Shown here: in pieces, positions 9,767 to 18,840 of the stretch | Position numbering within the stretch: the stretch's first letter is position 1 | Layout of the letters: each line of letters starts with the position of its first letter | Assembly (NCBI GenBank): GCA_015295805.1 | Contig: DVEF01000018.1 | Span: forward strand, 1 to 47,462 | From: Geminocystis sp. M7585_C2015_104 | Lineage (GTDB): Bacteria > Cyanobacteriota > Cyanobacteriia > Cyanobacteriales > Cyanobacteriaceae | DNA length: 47,462 nt | Direction of reading: 5' to 3' | Translations under genes and position numbers: made by a program | The notes under the pieces: generated by a model | Seen by the model: the letters and a program-made list of their open reading frames with translations, nothing else | Database searches by the model: none | Told to the model about the DNA's origin: nothing

Positions 9767-11311
9767 ATGACTTGCAATTATTCCCATTTCTTCCGACACT
9801 ACACTCCCCCCACCTGTACCCTACAAATCTACAATCCTCAGTCATTCTGGGGCAGGTGGCCCTATCAGTCTTTCCCGGAATACTTTAGCTTTCAACTGCA
9901 ATTCGAAGACCCACGTAAGGGGGAACAGGGGAAAATAATAGGCGATCGCACCTTGTTGGAAAAATTGAGGAAGGAGGTAAACGACTATATCCAAAAGTAT
10001 TTAGCAAAACCCGACTTGCTGCCAGAGGGGGAAAAATGTGACTTGCCGCCACAGCAGGCTCAGGGGGAGTATATTTGTATTAGCAGGGAGTCGGAATACA
10101 GTCATCGTTTCTATTATAGGTCCTGGGAATCAGAGCAGGAGACCTTGAACATAGTCCTAAGTAATACACAGTTGTTAGACCTGTTAAATGCCCTGGAAGC
10201 CTACTACCAGGATGCTTGCGAGAGTCGGGAAAGGAAAGAAAGCATTTCCAGCCACCTAGGTTTGAGTATACTGATTACCAGTTTAGTGTTCACCGGTGTG
10301 GGGAGCTGGTGGTGGTACTATGAAAGGGAGTCAATGAATAACCCTCCAATTAGTGAGAGTAAGACGGAGACGGGAACCAACACTACCTCTCCCACTGACA
10401 ACAACGAATTACACAAGGTGTTACCCCCCACTCCCCTAGATGAGAAAAATTTACCCCAGGTGATAACACCAACACTGCCTAAAAATCTGCAAAACCTACC
10501 CCCTCTGCCACCACCACCGCCAGTGAGAAAACCCCCAATAGTCTCCCAATCCCCTGTAGGCTCCATGGAGCATAAGCCTCTACAACCTACTTTCCAACCC
10601 CCATCCTCCATTTCCAATTCTGCCCCCGCCGTCACTGTTCCGTCCAAAAAACCCACTTTTTCCACCATTCCGTCATCTCCCCCCACCAAGAGGGTGTCCT
10701 CCAATACCCCTATCACCCAATCCCCTATAAGGGCTATGGATTATAAGCCCCTACCCCCTGCCCCTCAACCGCCAAGCCCTGAATCCCCGCCTATGGAAAA
10801 GCCTAAATTGCCCATAAGATTGTCCAAGTTGCCAGTATTATCCCCTCAAAAAGATGCCCCATCTCCACAAAGTGGGGTTGACGGCAATGTTGATGGTGGT
10901 GTTGAGGGTGTCTCTCCCCCTCTTTTCGCCAATGACACCCTTTCCAAGACAATCTCTAATTTGGAATCTCTTTCTCCCTACCCAGTGGTGGAGGGCAGAA
11001 AAGACAATAGCCTATTAATTGGCCAGATAAAAGAGTATTTCTCCTCCCGTTGGCTACCCCCCGAAAGTCTCAGACAGAGTATTCAGTATCGCCTAGAAAT
11101 CAATCCCGAGGGTGCAGTTGCCAAGATTACACCAATAGGACAAGTTGCGGTGGTATATTTGGACAAGACGGGCATGCCCCTGCTAGGAGAAAAAATAGTC
11201 TCCCCCCCCGGCGATGAGGATTCCCCCCTGACTATCCGATTAATTTTAAGCCCTGATGGCACGGTTCAAGCCTTTGAGGAGTTGCAAGAGTTGCAGTGGC
11301 CAGGGGGTTAA
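9767..11311 (+). CDS. DUF4335-type membrane-anchored, proline-rich protein
   Basis: 514 residues. The N-terminal region, with HYTPPTCTLQIYN, FSFQLQFEDPR and IIGDRTLLEKL (residues 11-68), matches the cyanobacterial DUF4335 family as I know it. One membrane helix follows at ~163-184 (LGLSILITSLVFTGVGS). A long Pro/Ser/Thr-rich stretch at ~195-400 then contains an internal repeat (SQSPVGSMEHKPLQP and TQSPIRAMDYKPLPP). A folded C-terminal domain of ~100 residues ends the protein. The layout suggests an anchored protein with an extended spacer; its function is unknown. The stop overlaps the convergent DnaJ-like gene by four bases. Confidence 0.8.
   Translation: MTCNYSHFFRHYTPPTCTLQIYNPQSFWGRWPYQSFPEYFSFQLQFEDPRKGEQGKIIGDRTLLEKLRKEVNDYIQKYLAKPDLLPEGEKCDLPPQQAQGEYICISRESEYSHRFYYRSWESEQETLNIVLSNTQLLDLLNALEAYYQDACESRERKESISSHLGLSILITSLVFTGVGSWWWYYERESMNNPPISESKTETGTNTTSPTDNNELHKVLPPTPLDEKNLPQVITPTLPKNLQNLPPLPPPPPVRKPPIVSQSPVGSMEHKPLQPTFQPPSSISNSAPAVTVPSKKPTFSTIPSSPPTKRVSSNTPITQSPIRAMDYKPLPPAPQPPSPESPPMEKPKLPIRLSKLPVLSPQKDAPSPQSGVDGNVDGGVEGVSPPLFANDTLSKTISNLESLSPYPVVEGRKDNSLLIGQIKEYFSSRWLPPESLRQSIQYRLEINPEGAVAKITPIGQVAVVYLDKTGMPLLGEKIVSPPGDEDSPLTIRLILSPDGTVQAFEELQELQWPGG
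9952..9959. repeat. HIP1 octamer
   Basis: GCGATCGC, the highly iterated palindrome of many cyanobacteria. It is the only full copy I found by eye, inside the DUF4335 gene. Confidence 0.6.
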
Positions 11312-12273
11312 ATGTCTAGAAGGTTTTTACGTGGATTGAATGTCTCTATTTCTTTGATTTTTTGGTACAATTGTCTTTCCTCCTCACTGACTTGAGTGGG
11401 GGTGACAATGTTGATCACTACAAGTTGATCTCCTCTTTCCCCACGAATGTTGGGATAACCCTTGTTGGCCAATTTTAACACCTGTCCTGATTGCACCCCA
11501 GCGGGGAGATTCATTTTAACCAAACCGTCAATGGTGGGCACTTCAATGGCACCCCCCAACACTGCTTCTGCCGGGGTAATGGGTATCTCACATCGGATGT
11601 CTGAGCCCTCTAGAATAAAGAAGGGATGGGGCTCAATAAGAATTTTAAGATACAAGTCGCCCCCATTAATGCCCTGTCCCCTCAGACGAAGTTTTTGGCC
11701 ATGATACATACAAGGGGGCATATCCACCTCTAAAGAGCGTCCGTCTTCTAGTCTAATCCTTTCCCTTCCTCCCTTATAGGCTTTTAGGAGGGGGAGACTC
11801 AATTGGGCTTCAATGTCTTTTGGTTGACGGAGGGGAGGCACTGGTTTGACGGTTTTCGTATTGCCTGGACGAAAATCGCTGAAATTATTAGCAGGGGTGC
11901 GAGAAACAGGAGTTTTCCCGTGGGGGTTTCCATTGCCGTCGCTAGGGCGCTCATCATTTTGCCAGAAATTAGTAATATTACCAGCAACAAAAGGAAATCC
12001 GCCCCCCTTTTTCCCAGAAGTTGTTAGCCGCCGTCTGGCTACACCAAAGAGAGAATTGTCATACTGTTGTCGTTTTATGGGATCGGAGAGAATGTCATAA
12101 GCCTCGTTGATTTGTTTGAACATCTCTTCTGCATTCCTGTCTCCCGGATTGACATCGGGATGATAGCGTCTTGCCAGACTACGAAATGCCCTTTTTATCT
12201 CCTCTGCAGAGGCTGATGGCGATACTCCTAGTATCTGATAATAATTGGTCACTTCTGTCCGTGGACTTGGCAT
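11308..12273 (-). CDS. DnaJ/CbpA-like co-chaperone without zinc finger
   Basis: 321 residues. A J-domain covers ~10-75 with the HPD triad at 38-40 (RRYHPDVNPGDRNAEEMF). A Gly/Pro/Asn-rich linker follows, then two DnaJ C-terminal substrate-binding subdomains (~150-310) with PPCMYHGQKLRLRGQG and LPAGVQSGQVLKLANKGYP. The four-repeat zinc finger of DnaJ is absent, so this is a type II, CbpA-like protein that would stimulate DnaK ATPase. It is not next to dnaK or grpE. The ATG at 12271-12273 begins just before the J-domain, as usual. Confidence 0.92.
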   Translation of the reverse strand: MPSPRTEVTNYYQILGVSPSASAEEIKRAFRSLARRYHPDVNPGDRNAEEMFKQINEAYDILSDPIKRQQYDNSLFGVARRRLTTSGKKGGGFPFVAGNITNFWQNDERPSDGNGNPHGKTPVSRTPANNFSDFRPGNTKTVKPVPPLRQPKDIEAQLSLPLLKAYKGGRERIRLEDGRSLEVDMPPCMYHGQKLRLRGQGINGGDLYLKILIEPHPFFILEGSDIRCEIPITPAEAVLGGAIEVPTIDGLVKMNLPAGVQSGQVLKLANKGYPNIRGERGDQLVVINIVTPTQVSEEERQLYQKIKEIETFNPRKNLLDI

Positions 12274-12476
12274 TTTCGACTACCTGGGATATTCCATCAA
12301 ACTGACACCAGTGGCTAAAACTGGGTTGGAGTTGCCAGCTAAATGCCCGTTTATCTTTATCATGATAGGCTACTCCTTCCCAACTCTACTACAGGTTTCC
12401 CTGCCTATGGCTACTCTGACTGATCATATCAGAATTATTTTAGTACTTCTTTAGGTTGTTAGCTAAGAGAATTATT

Positions 12477-13592
12477 CTAACTGGTCTGCAGCCTAGACTG
12501 GAGAAAGTTTATAATGCCCTGTTTTTCCACTAAGCCTAACACATACCCGTCTTCCCGGACTACGGTGACTTCTGATTCTTTATTTTGCTCTAATAGTCTG
12601 ACTACTTCTAGGAGGGAAACGGTTTCTACCACGGTTTTTATGTCATCTTTGGGATTCATTGCCTCTGCTACTCGAATTTCATTCCACTGGGATGTGGGGA
12701 TGGTGCGTAATTTTTCTACTGGGATAACTCCTATGAGGATGCCATTTTCATCGGTTACCAGGAATCTCTGCCAGGCTTTTTTCCCTATGATATACTCGTT
12801 GACAAATTCCCTGATAGTTAAATCTCCTCGTACAATTGGACTGTTGGGTGTTACTGCTTCCCTGGCTAGGTAGTGTTTGAGTCTGTCTTCAATTTCGGCA
12901 GATTGGGCGGCAATGCCGGCATTTTGTAATAAAAACCAACCTACTAGGGCCGTCCAGATGCTACCAAAAGGGATAATACCCAGTGTGCCTAATAATCCTA
13001 CCATGACTGCTGTCCAACCGAAAAATTCTCCCACATGGCCCGCAAAAATTATCCCTTTTTGGGGATTGCCTGTTATCTTCCATACGATAGCCTTTAAAAC
13101 ATTGCCACCATCTAGGGGTAATCCGGGAATCATGTTGAATAATGCCAGGATAAGATTAATTGTCGCCAATAGGGATACTATAGAGCGTAAAAATAATGGC
13201 ATTGCCACATGAGTTTCTATGAACAACAAGATGCTGAATATAATCAAACTTACTACAGGCCCTGCAATAGCCACCAAAAAAGCCTCAAGGGGGGTGTTGG
13301 ATTCCTTTTCCAGGGTTGCCAAGCCGCCAAATATGAATAGGGTGATTGACTTTACCTTTATCCCTTGACTTTGGGCCACAAAACTGTGACCTAATTCATG
13401 GGCTAGTACGGATGCAAACAATAGTAGTGAGGCCAAAAGTCCAAGCAACCAGGGGAGAATACCTGGCAGACTGGTTTGATAGGCTAAATCCACTCCTAAC
13501 GTCAAAGTCATCAAACTCAACACCAGAAACCAAGAGGGATGGATATAAAAGGGAATGCCAAACAAATTCCCAACCTTTATGCTTCCTTTCAT
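12477..13592 (-). CDS. Site-2 protease family (M50) zinc metalloprotease with CBS pair
   Basis: 371 residues. The N-terminal half is a multi-pass membrane protease. The zinc motif HELGH is at 65-69 and the second metal site NMIPGLPLDGG is near 153-163 with D161. The C-terminal ~130 residues form two CBS repeats (for example LIGVIPVEKLRTIP and YVLGLVEKQGIINFL), which commonly bind adenosine nucleotides. This matches the SpoIVFB-like S2P-CBS proteins of cyanobacteria, intramembrane proteases that release membrane-tethered regulators. The substrate is unknown. It is divergent from lnt. Confidence 0.92.
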   Translation of the reverse strand: MKGSIKVGNLFGIPFYIHPSWFLVLSLMTLTLGVDLAYQTSLPGILPWLLGLLASLLLFASVLAHELGHSFVAQSQGIKVKSITLFIFGGLATLEKESNTPLEAFLVAIAGPVVSLIIFSILLFIETHVAMPLFLRSIVSLLATINLILALFNMIPGLPLDGGNVLKAIVWKITGNPQKGIIFAGHVGEFFGWTAVMVGLLGTLGIIPFGSIWTALVGWFLLQNAGIAAQSAEIEDRLKHYLAREAVTPNSPIVRGDLTIREFVNEYIIGKKAWQRFLVTDENGILIGVIPVEKLRTIPTSQWNEIRVAEAMNPKDDIKTVVETVSLLEVVRLLEQNKESEVTVVREDGYVLGLVEKQGIINFLQSRLQTS

Positions 13593-13897
13593 AATCTAAA
13601 AATCTCCTTTTCTTTTATTCCTTTTGGCTGAGATATCATTCCGGCAATTCAGATGTTTAAATGCTCCCTGTTGTCAAGTATTTGGCCGAATTTTATCTCC
13701 CTTCACCTCTTCTATTGTAAATCATACCTGTAGGGCTCTGCTCACAAAAATATGGTGTTAACCGTCTAGAGGTGTTCCGGTTATCCCATTTATTTTTTTC
13801 TATAAACCCATTATTTGTAGCCAGTCATGGGATAATCAAATCCCAGACAATGGGCCTTTACTGTTTGCCAGTATTTGGATAGTAAAACTATATCGTG
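13593..13897. other. Intergenic region with an imperfect inverted repeat
   Basis: There is no gene between the divergent protease and lnt genes. GGTTATCCCAT (13779-13789) and ATGGGATAATC (13827-13837) form a 10-of-11 inverted repeat with a 37-base spacer. It could be a paired operator or a long hairpin. I see no convincing promoter for either gene. Confidence 0.35.
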
Positions 13898-15529
13898 ATG
13901 AACAATTATAGAATGATAAAACTTCATTTATTTGCCGATAAAAATTCGCTCATTTTACCCATTATAGGGGGAATTGCCATGGGTTTAAATGGGGCACCAT
14001 TTAGTCTTTTCCCCCTTGCTTTTGTGGCCATTGTACCTCTTATTTCTGTGGCGGTGGATAAAAACTTTTTCCAAGCTATTTTAGCAGGCTTTTTATGGGG
14101 GGTTGGTTTCCACGGGTTAATGTTGTTTTGGATTACTGGCATTCATCCCATGACTTGGATGGGAGTTCCATGGTTTTATAGTCTTTTGATTGCCACTTTC
14201 TGTTGGGTTTTTATTACTGTATGGGGGGCACTTTTAGTCACAATTTGGGCAGGGGGAATCAACCTTGTTTCTCGCTATATTTCGCGGGGATTTTGTCTTT
14301 TTGCTCCTTCTGTAACTATCTCAATGGCCGGCGTTACTTTGTGGTGTATTTTGGAGACAATTTGGAGTAATACTCCCCTGTGGTGGTCATCCCTAGCATT
14401 AACCCAAAGTCCACACAATCTCTACCTCCTTCAACTATTAAAAATCTCAGGCTCAACCACTGTGACTGGTATTATAGTCTTGGTTAATTTTCTATTTTAC
14501 CAGGCCATAGCGGGAGTGGGAGTTGTAAAAAATACTGGCCAAAAATTAGTTAATATCTGTCTAGGGGTTGTGATACTGTTTTCAACTCACTATGGAGGCT
14601 ATGCTATCTACAAAAAACCCTTGGCGGATAAGCCGGAATATGGGGTGAAAGTGGGGATTATTCAGGGAAATATACCCAATGAGATTAAACTAGAAGACCC
14701 GGGATTTCGAAGGGCTATTGTTAACTATACCAGGGGATACATAAAACTGGCAAGAGAGGGAGTAGATTTGGTGTTAACCCCGGAGACAGCTTTGCCTTTT
14801 TTCTATGATGATATTCGAGAAAAAATAAAATTTAATCAAATCATAAAACAGGAGAAAATCCCAATATTACTAGGGGCATTTTACTCTTTTAATGGGGAAG
14901 ATTATGCCAACAGTTTATTGAGCATCGACGGGGAAGGAATGGTGATTTCTAGATATGACAAAATCAAACTAGTGCCCTTGGGGGAATATATACCACTGGA
15001 GGGGATTTTTGGGGGTATCATAAGAAGACTATCGCCGTTGGATACCCACCTGGTAGCCGGTAGCATGCAACAGGTATTTTATACTCCTTTTGGCAAAGCC
15101 ATTGCTGCCATCTGCTACGACTCTGCCTTTAGTGAGGTATTCCGACAACAAGCCTTAAAAGGGGGAGAGTTTATTGTCAGTGCAGCCAACAATGCCCATT
15201 ATAGTAGGAGTATGCCCTTACAACACCACGCCTTGGATGTGATGCGGGGGATTGAAATGGATAGATGGGTGGCAAGGGCAACTAATACTGGTTATTCTGC
15301 TATTATAGACCCCCATGGTAATACTCTTTGGCTGTCTCGATTAGATGAATACCAAACCCACAGTCATCTAATCTATCGTCGTCAAACTACTACCCCTTAT
15401 CTTTTATGGGGAGATTGGCTGTTAAAAATCCTTCTAGCTTTTTTAGTTGTTAACCTGTCTCCCCTCGCCACCAAAATCCCTGGTGGTTTCAAAGATTTTG
15501 ACTGGAAAACCGGCAAAAAAATAAGATAA
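13898..15529 (+). CDS. lnt: Apolipoprotein N-acyltransferase
   Basis: 543 residues from ATG 13898; a GTG one codon earlier is also in frame. N-acylation of the N-terminal cysteine is the last step of lipoprotein maturation in the cytoplasmic membrane. About six membrane helices precede a nitrilase-like domain (~245-500) and a final C-terminal helix. Numbered from the GTG, the Glu-Lys-Cys triad is E297 (TPETALP), K356 (YDKIKLVPLGE) and C407 (AICYDSAF). The residue two after the cysteine is Asp, where the E. coli enzyme has the essential Glu389. The gene stands alone. Confidence 0.93.
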   Translation: MNNYRMIKLHLFADKNSLILPIIGGIAMGLNGAPFSLFPLAFVAIVPLISVAVDKNFFQAILAGFLWGVGFHGLMLFWITGIHPMTWMGVPWFYSLLIATFCWVFITVWGALLVTIWAGGINLVSRYISRGFCLFAPSVTISMAGVTLWCILETIWSNTPLWWSSLALTQSPHNLYLLQLLKISGSTTVTGIIVLVNFLFYQAIAGVGVVKNTGQKLVNICLGVVILFSTHYGGYAIYKKPLADKPEYGVKVGIIQGNIPNEIKLEDPGFRRAIVNYTRGYIKLAREGVDLVLTPETALPFFYDDIREKIKFNQIIKQEKIPILLGAFYSFNGEDYANSLLSIDGEGMVISRYDKIKLVPLGEYIPLEGIFGGIIRRLSPLDTHLVAGSMQQVFYTPFGKAIAAICYDSAFSEVFRQQALKGGEFIVSAANNAHYSRSMPLQHHALDVMRGIEMDRWVARATNTGYSAIIDPHGNTLWLSRLDEYQTHSHLIYRRQTTTPYLLWGDWLLKILLAFLVVNLSPLATKIPGGFKDFDWKTGKKIR

Positions 15530-15617
15530 CAGGGGGAGAAAAAAATACCTAAATAGGCCAACTGAGACAAATTAATTCCTCCTTTTCACGGGGATACAAT
15601 GCTTTTTTTGATGAGTC

Positions 15618-15646
15618 TTGATAGAATTAAACTAGTGCTCTATAGT
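15618..15646 (+). promoter_or_regulatory. Promoter of the ArsR-family gene
   Basis: TTGATA (15618-15623), a 17-base spacer and TATAGT (15641-15646) make a good sigma-70-type promoter. The predicted start of transcription is about 20 bases before the ATG of the downstream regulator. Confidence 0.6.
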
Positions 15647-15670
15647 GTTCGTGACTAGCTAAAACCCTAT

Positions 15671-16096
15671 ATGTACACTAGTAACATAGAGTTGACACCC
15701 GATGGGAACCAAAACCGACAATACGATTGTGTGATGGCGGAAATGTCGCCGGCTGCCCTGAGTATGGTAGCAGATTTTTTCAAGGTGTTGTCAGAGACTA
15801 GCCGTCTAAGCATAGTCTGCTGTCTGCGAAATGGCCCAAAAAATGTTACCGAAATCATTGAAAAAACAAAATTGGGGCAGGCCAACGTCTCCAAACACCT
15901 TAAGATTCTAGCCCAAGCCGGCATAGTTTCTAGAACTCAAAAGGGAATCCACGTGTATTATCAAATTGCCAACCCCTTTGTCTTCGAGTTGTGCGACTTG
16001 GTATGCAACTCCCTTTCCATTCAGATTCAACAACAACATCAACAACTGGCACAAATTAGAATGATGAAACAAAACCTGGAGTCTGGGAATGGTTGA
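15671..16096 (+). CDS. ArsR/SmtB-family winged-helix regulator
   Basis: 141 residues. The core is MVADFFKVLSETSRLSIVCCL, then VTEIIEKTKLGQANVSKHLKIL (recognition helix) and the wing GIVSRTQKGIHVYYQI. This family usually represses stress or metal genes and lets go on metal or redox input. The classical ELCVCDL metal box is absent, but there is a CC pair in the dimer region and two further cysteines near the C-terminus (FELCDLVCN), which might sense metal or redox. A later in-frame ATG at 15734 is possible, but the promoter spacing favours 15671. No obvious target gene is adjacent. Confidence 0.88.
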   Translation: MYTSNIELTPDGNQNRQYDCVMAEMSPAALSMVADFFKVLSETSRLSIVCCLRNGPKNVTEIIEKTKLGQANVSKHLKILAQAGIVSRTQKGIHVYYQIANPFVFELCDLVCNSLSIQIQQQHQQLAQIRMMKQNLESGNG

Positions 16097-16403
16097 AAAA
16101 TCCCTGTAAGAAGATTGTCCTTTCCCCAGAGAAATTCCTAAAATTTACTTCCTTTTTAAAATACCTCTTTTTCCTAGGCCAGAAGATTAAGTGTTATTAC
16201 GTAAGCAGCACTGTTATTGAGAAAAAAAAATAGAAAAAACAGAAACCCCCCGATAGATTCAACGGAATGGGGGAGAACAATGGGGGGGGATTTGGCGTCT
16301 TTTTTCTGTTAAAATTTGCTCAAAGGGGCTCATTTTTTCTAATATAAATGTTAGAATCAATGGGCAAAAGAATACAGGCAAAGGCAATAATAATTAAGGG
16401 ATT
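16097..16403. other. Intergenic region, no gene seen
   Basis: 307 bases between the ArsR gene and a small HTH-like gene. CCCCCC (16246-16251) and GGGGG (16269-16273) could pair across a 17-base loop, but no T-tract follows directly. TGTTATT occurs twice near 16192 and 16212. TATAAA at 16343-16348 is a possible -10 element with no good -35. Confidence 0.35.
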
Positions 16404-16694
16404 ATGAGTGAACTGTCCAACGGCAATAACATGGGAGAACACCTGAGTCGCGACGAGAGGGTTAGACAATTGGAAAACATGATTAAAACTCTACAAATTG
16501 CAGACCAAATCTCCCAGAATGGCTACCTGATTACCAGTTCGGAGTTAGCCGACTTGATGGACATCAACGCCAGTGCCGTCACTAGTAGGGGAGACGAGTG
16601 GCCATGGCGTAACTGGCTGGTTTCCAGAGTTAGAAGAGAGGGGAATCAGATTCTTTGGCAACTGGAAAGAATCGAACCCCGCCCTGAAAAGTAA
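16404..16694 (+). CDS. Small HTH-like cyanobacterial protein
   Basis: 96 residues, soluble. After a charged N-terminal helix, the segment LITSSELADLMDINASAVTSRGDEW reads like a helix-turn-helix, followed by WPWRNWLVSRVRREGNQILWQLERI. I have seen similar small proteins in cyanobacteria but know no function. AAGGG precedes the ATG at a reasonable distance; a second in-frame ATG is nine codons in. It converges with the aldolase gene, with two hairpins between. Confidence 0.75.
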   Translation: MSELSNGNNMGEHLSRDERVRQLENMIKTLQIADQISQNGYLITSSELADLMDINASAVTSRGDEWPWRNWLVSRVRREGNQILWQLERIEPRPEK

Positions 16695-16703
16695 GATAGA
16701 ATA

Positions 16704-16749
16704 GAAGACCCCCCTAAAGGGGGCTTCCCTGGTGGTCTCAACCACTAGG
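16704..16749. terminator. Two adjacent hairpins between convergent genes
   Basis: GAAGACCCCCC-TAAA-GGGGG-CTTC (16704-16725) is a strong stem-loop. GGTGGT-CTCA-ACCACT follows (about 16730-16745). They lie between the converging small HTH gene and the aldolase gene. Neither has a proper T-tract, so termination could act in either direction or be inefficient. Confidence 0.5.
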
Positions 16750-16772
16750 GGGTAATACTGCCGTGTAAATAA

Positions 16773-17846
16773 CTATACCACGATGGTGGTCTTGGCCTTC
16801 AGTTCGCCTCTGGCATACTTGGCGGCGTAGTCGTCGAGGCTCATTTGTTTGATCTTGCTGGCATTACCGGCAGTCCAGAACTGCTGATAGCGCTCCATAC
16901 ATACTTGTTTCATGTACTTGATGGAGGGCTTGAGGAAGTGACGGGGGTCGAAGTTGGAGGGATCTTTAGCGGCAGCCTCACGAATGGCTGCGGTGATGGC
17001 CAGACGGTTGTCGGTGTCAATATTTACTTTGCGTACACCGCTCTTGATACCTTTTTGGATTTCCTCGATGGGAACTCCGTAGGTTTCACGGATGTTACCA
17101 CCGTATTGATTAATCATGTCAATCCATTCTTTGGGGACAGAAGAAGACCCATGCATTACTAGGTGGGTGTTGGGCAGCTTGGCATGGATTTCCTCAATGC
17201 GGCTGATGGCGAGGATTTCACCGGTGGGTTTGCGGCTGAACTTGTAGGCGCCGTGGCTGGTGCCAATGGCCACTGCCAAAGCGTCTACTTGGGTTCTTTC
17301 GACGAATTCTACCGCTTGATCTGGGTCTGTTAGCAACTGAGAGCGATCCAATTTGCCTTCAAACCCGTGGCCGTCTTCGGCATCTCCCATGCCGGTTTCT
17401 AGGGATCCCAGGCAACCCAATTCCCCTTCAACGCTCACCCCTACAGCGTGGGCTACTTTTACTACTTCAGCTGTAACACGCACGTTGTACTCGAAGTCAG
17501 AGGGGGTTTTAGCGTCTTCTAGGAGAGAGCCATCCATCATTACGCTGGTAAAACCATTACGGATGGCGCTGTAGCAGGTGGCTGGGCTATTGCCATGATC
17601 CTGGTGCAGGGCGATGGGTATGTGGGGATAGGTTTCAGCCGCCGCCAAAACCAGGTGACGTAGGAAGTTTTCCCCGGCATAGGAACGAGCCCCACGAGAG
17701 GCCTGCAAAATCACAGGGCTATCGGTTTCGTGGGCGGCTTCCATGATGGCCTTTACCTGCTCCAGGTTGTTCACGTTGAAGGCAGGAATTCCATAGTCGT
17801 GTTCAGCGGCATGGTCTAACAACAACCGCATTGGCACTAAACCCAT
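16773..17846 (-). CDS. fba: Fructose-bisphosphate aldolase, class II
   Basis: 357 residues. This zinc enzyme interconverts fructose-1,6-bisphosphate with DHAP and glyceraldehyde-3-phosphate, and sedoheptulose-bisphosphate in the Calvin cycle. [27 protein letters not shown] is cut here at the start; the motifs to note are HQDHGN (81-86, with catalytic D83 and zinc ligand H84), [23 protein letters not shown] and VMHGSSSVP. Length and motifs fit the plastid/cyanobacterial Calvin-type subclass. AAGGAGG stands just before the ATG. The upstream region contains a palindrome and repeated TTAACC. Confidence 0.97.
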   Translation of the reverse strand: MGLVPMRLLLDHAAEHDYGIPAFNVNNLEQVKAIMEAAHETDSPVILQASRGARSYAGENFLRHLVLAAAETYPHIPIALHQDHGNSPATCYSAIRNGFTSVMMDGSLLEDAKTPSDFEYNVRVTAEVVKVAHAVGVSVEGELGCLGSLETGMGDAEDGHGFEGKLDRSQLLTDPDQAVEFVERTQVDALAVAIGTSHGAYKFSRKPTGEILAISRIEEIHAKLPNTHLVMHGSSSVPKEWIDMINQYGGNIRETYGVPIEEIQKGIKSGVRKVNIDTDNRLAITAAIREAAAKDPSNFDPRHFLKPSIKYMKQVCMERYQQFWTAGNASKIKQMSLDDYAAKYARGELKAKTTIVV

Positions 17847-17892
17847 AACATTCCCTCCTTAACCTTTTCTTAACCTAAGTGCTTTTATATTT

Positions 17893-17907
17893 GTTAAGAA
17901 TCTTAAC
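17893..17907. promoter_or_regulatory. Perfect palindrome upstream of the aldolase gene
   Basis: GTTAAGAATCTTAAC is a perfect dyad about 50 bases before the aldolase ATG. TTAACC occurs three times between 17858 and 17908. This arrangement suggests a regulator site, but I cannot name the protein. Confidence 0.35.
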
Positions 17908-17999
17908 CTATTATGGGTCTATCTTAAGACATTTTTTGTTTTTTTGGCACTACCCTGCGGGAGATTATTATGCAGTCATGACCCCAACAAGCCTAGGTA

Positions 18000-18023
18000 T
18001 AAAATCTTCCCCCTCGGCGGGGC
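18000..18023 (-). terminator. Terminator of the ECF sigma operon
   Basis: On the minus strand CCCC-GCCGA-GGGGG is followed by GAAGATTTTAT. It lies 16 bases after the stop of the LTxxQ gene, in the right orientation to end the sigma/anti-sigma/LTxxQ transcript. Confidence 0.6.
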
Positions 18024-18038
18024 TAGCAGGCCAATCTC

Positions 18039-18494
18039 TTAACGAGGTCTACTGGGACGGGAGGCCCGTCTTTCCTTCATCCAGGAGGCCCATTGTTGCC
18101 TTTGTTCGGGGGTGAGAATGCTTCGCATTTCTAACATACTCTCAAATGAGAGGGTTTTTATTTTCTGTTCTAGGGCAATAATCTTCTGGTGTTGGTTACG
18201 CAGAGTAGTTTCTGATTCGTTTCTGGCCATCATTTCCTGGAGGGTGTCCCTTTCGGCACGCAATTGTTCTTTCAGACTACTGATTTGGGGTCGATATTTT
18301 TCCCTTACAGCGGCCATTTTTTGTCTCTGTTCGGGGGTAAGGTTGAGTCTGCCCATCATTTTGTCTTCTTTCATCCACCCCCTGTTTTCGTTTCCCATTC
18401 CGGGAGATGGCATTCCTTGGGCCAATACGGCAGTATTCACACCACTGCTGGCAAGAAGAGTAACAAAGGCTAAACCAGTAATCAGTTTGTTCAT
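18039..18494 (-). CDS. Periplasmic LTxxQ (Spy/CpxP-like) protein
   Basis: 151 residues from the ATG at 18492-18494. I prefer it to a start eight codons upstream because AAGGAGG lies before it and it leads directly into a signal peptide (MNKLITGLAFVTLLASSG...VLA). The mature protein is helical and rich in Met, Glu and Arg, with two copies of LTPEQRQ (about 52-58 and 127-133), the repeat that marks Spy, CpxP, ZraP and CnrX. Such proteins are periplasmic chaperones or metal/stress sensors. It is the third gene of an operon with an ECF sigma factor and a one-pass membrane protein, so it may sense or respond to envelope stress. Confidence 0.85.
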   Translation of the reverse strand: MNKLITGLAFVTLLASSGVNTAVLAQGMPSPGMGNENRGWMKEDKMMGRLNLTPEQRQKMAAVREKYRPQISSLKEQLRAERDTLQEMMARNESETTLRNQHQKIIALEQKIKTLSFESMLEMRSILTPEQRQQWASWMKERRASRPSRPR

Positions 18495-18507
18495 TTCTGT
18501 AACCTCC

Positions 18508-18840
18508 TTATTGGGCATAACTAAAAGACTGAGGGTCAGTACTTGTAGTAGACAAATTCCAGATTTCCACCATAAAGGCTTCGATTTCTTCTTCTTTGCC
18601 GGAGGCCATCTGAGGAGATTTGCTGCCCATCACCAGAAACCAACAATAGCCTCCCAAGAGTACGGCTGTGGGCAGGGATAACCACCACCATGGCCTTCTC
18701 TTCCTGGCTTGTGGGGTTTCTGAGGTGCTGATGGCCGTCATGAGGGATTCCTCGAGATGAGGTGAGGAAGGAGGCGCCATGGGGGAATAGGTTTTTAAAA
18801 AATTTATCAGTTGTTGGTCTTCCCAATCATTGCCTCTCAT
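18508..18840 (-). CDS. Probable anti-sigma factor, single-pass membrane protein
   Basis: 110 residues. A cytoplasmic N-terminal ~48 residues (QQLINFLKTYSPMAPPSS, SLMTAI) is followed by one membrane helix (~50-70, WWWLSLPTAVLLGGYCWFLV) and a ~40-residue outer tail. No HxxxCxxC zinc anti-sigma motif is present. The identification rests on context: its ATG overlaps the stop of the ECF sigma gene (ATGA), which indicates translational coupling, and a periplasmic Spy-like protein follows. This is the gene order of CnrH-CnrY-CnrX-type systems in another order of genes. Sequence similarity to known anti-sigma factors could not be tested. Confidence 0.65.
   Translation of the reverse strand: MRGNDWEDQQLINFLKTYSPMAPPSSPHLEESLMTAISTSETPQARKRRPWWWLSLPTAVLLGGYCWFLVMGSKSPQMASGKEEEIEAFMVEIWNLSTTSTDPQSFSYAQ

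Noticed and set aside
10318-10716. 132-codon minus-strand ORF inside the DUF4335 gene
   Set aside because: It is the Gly/Val-rich antisense of the proline-rich stretch.
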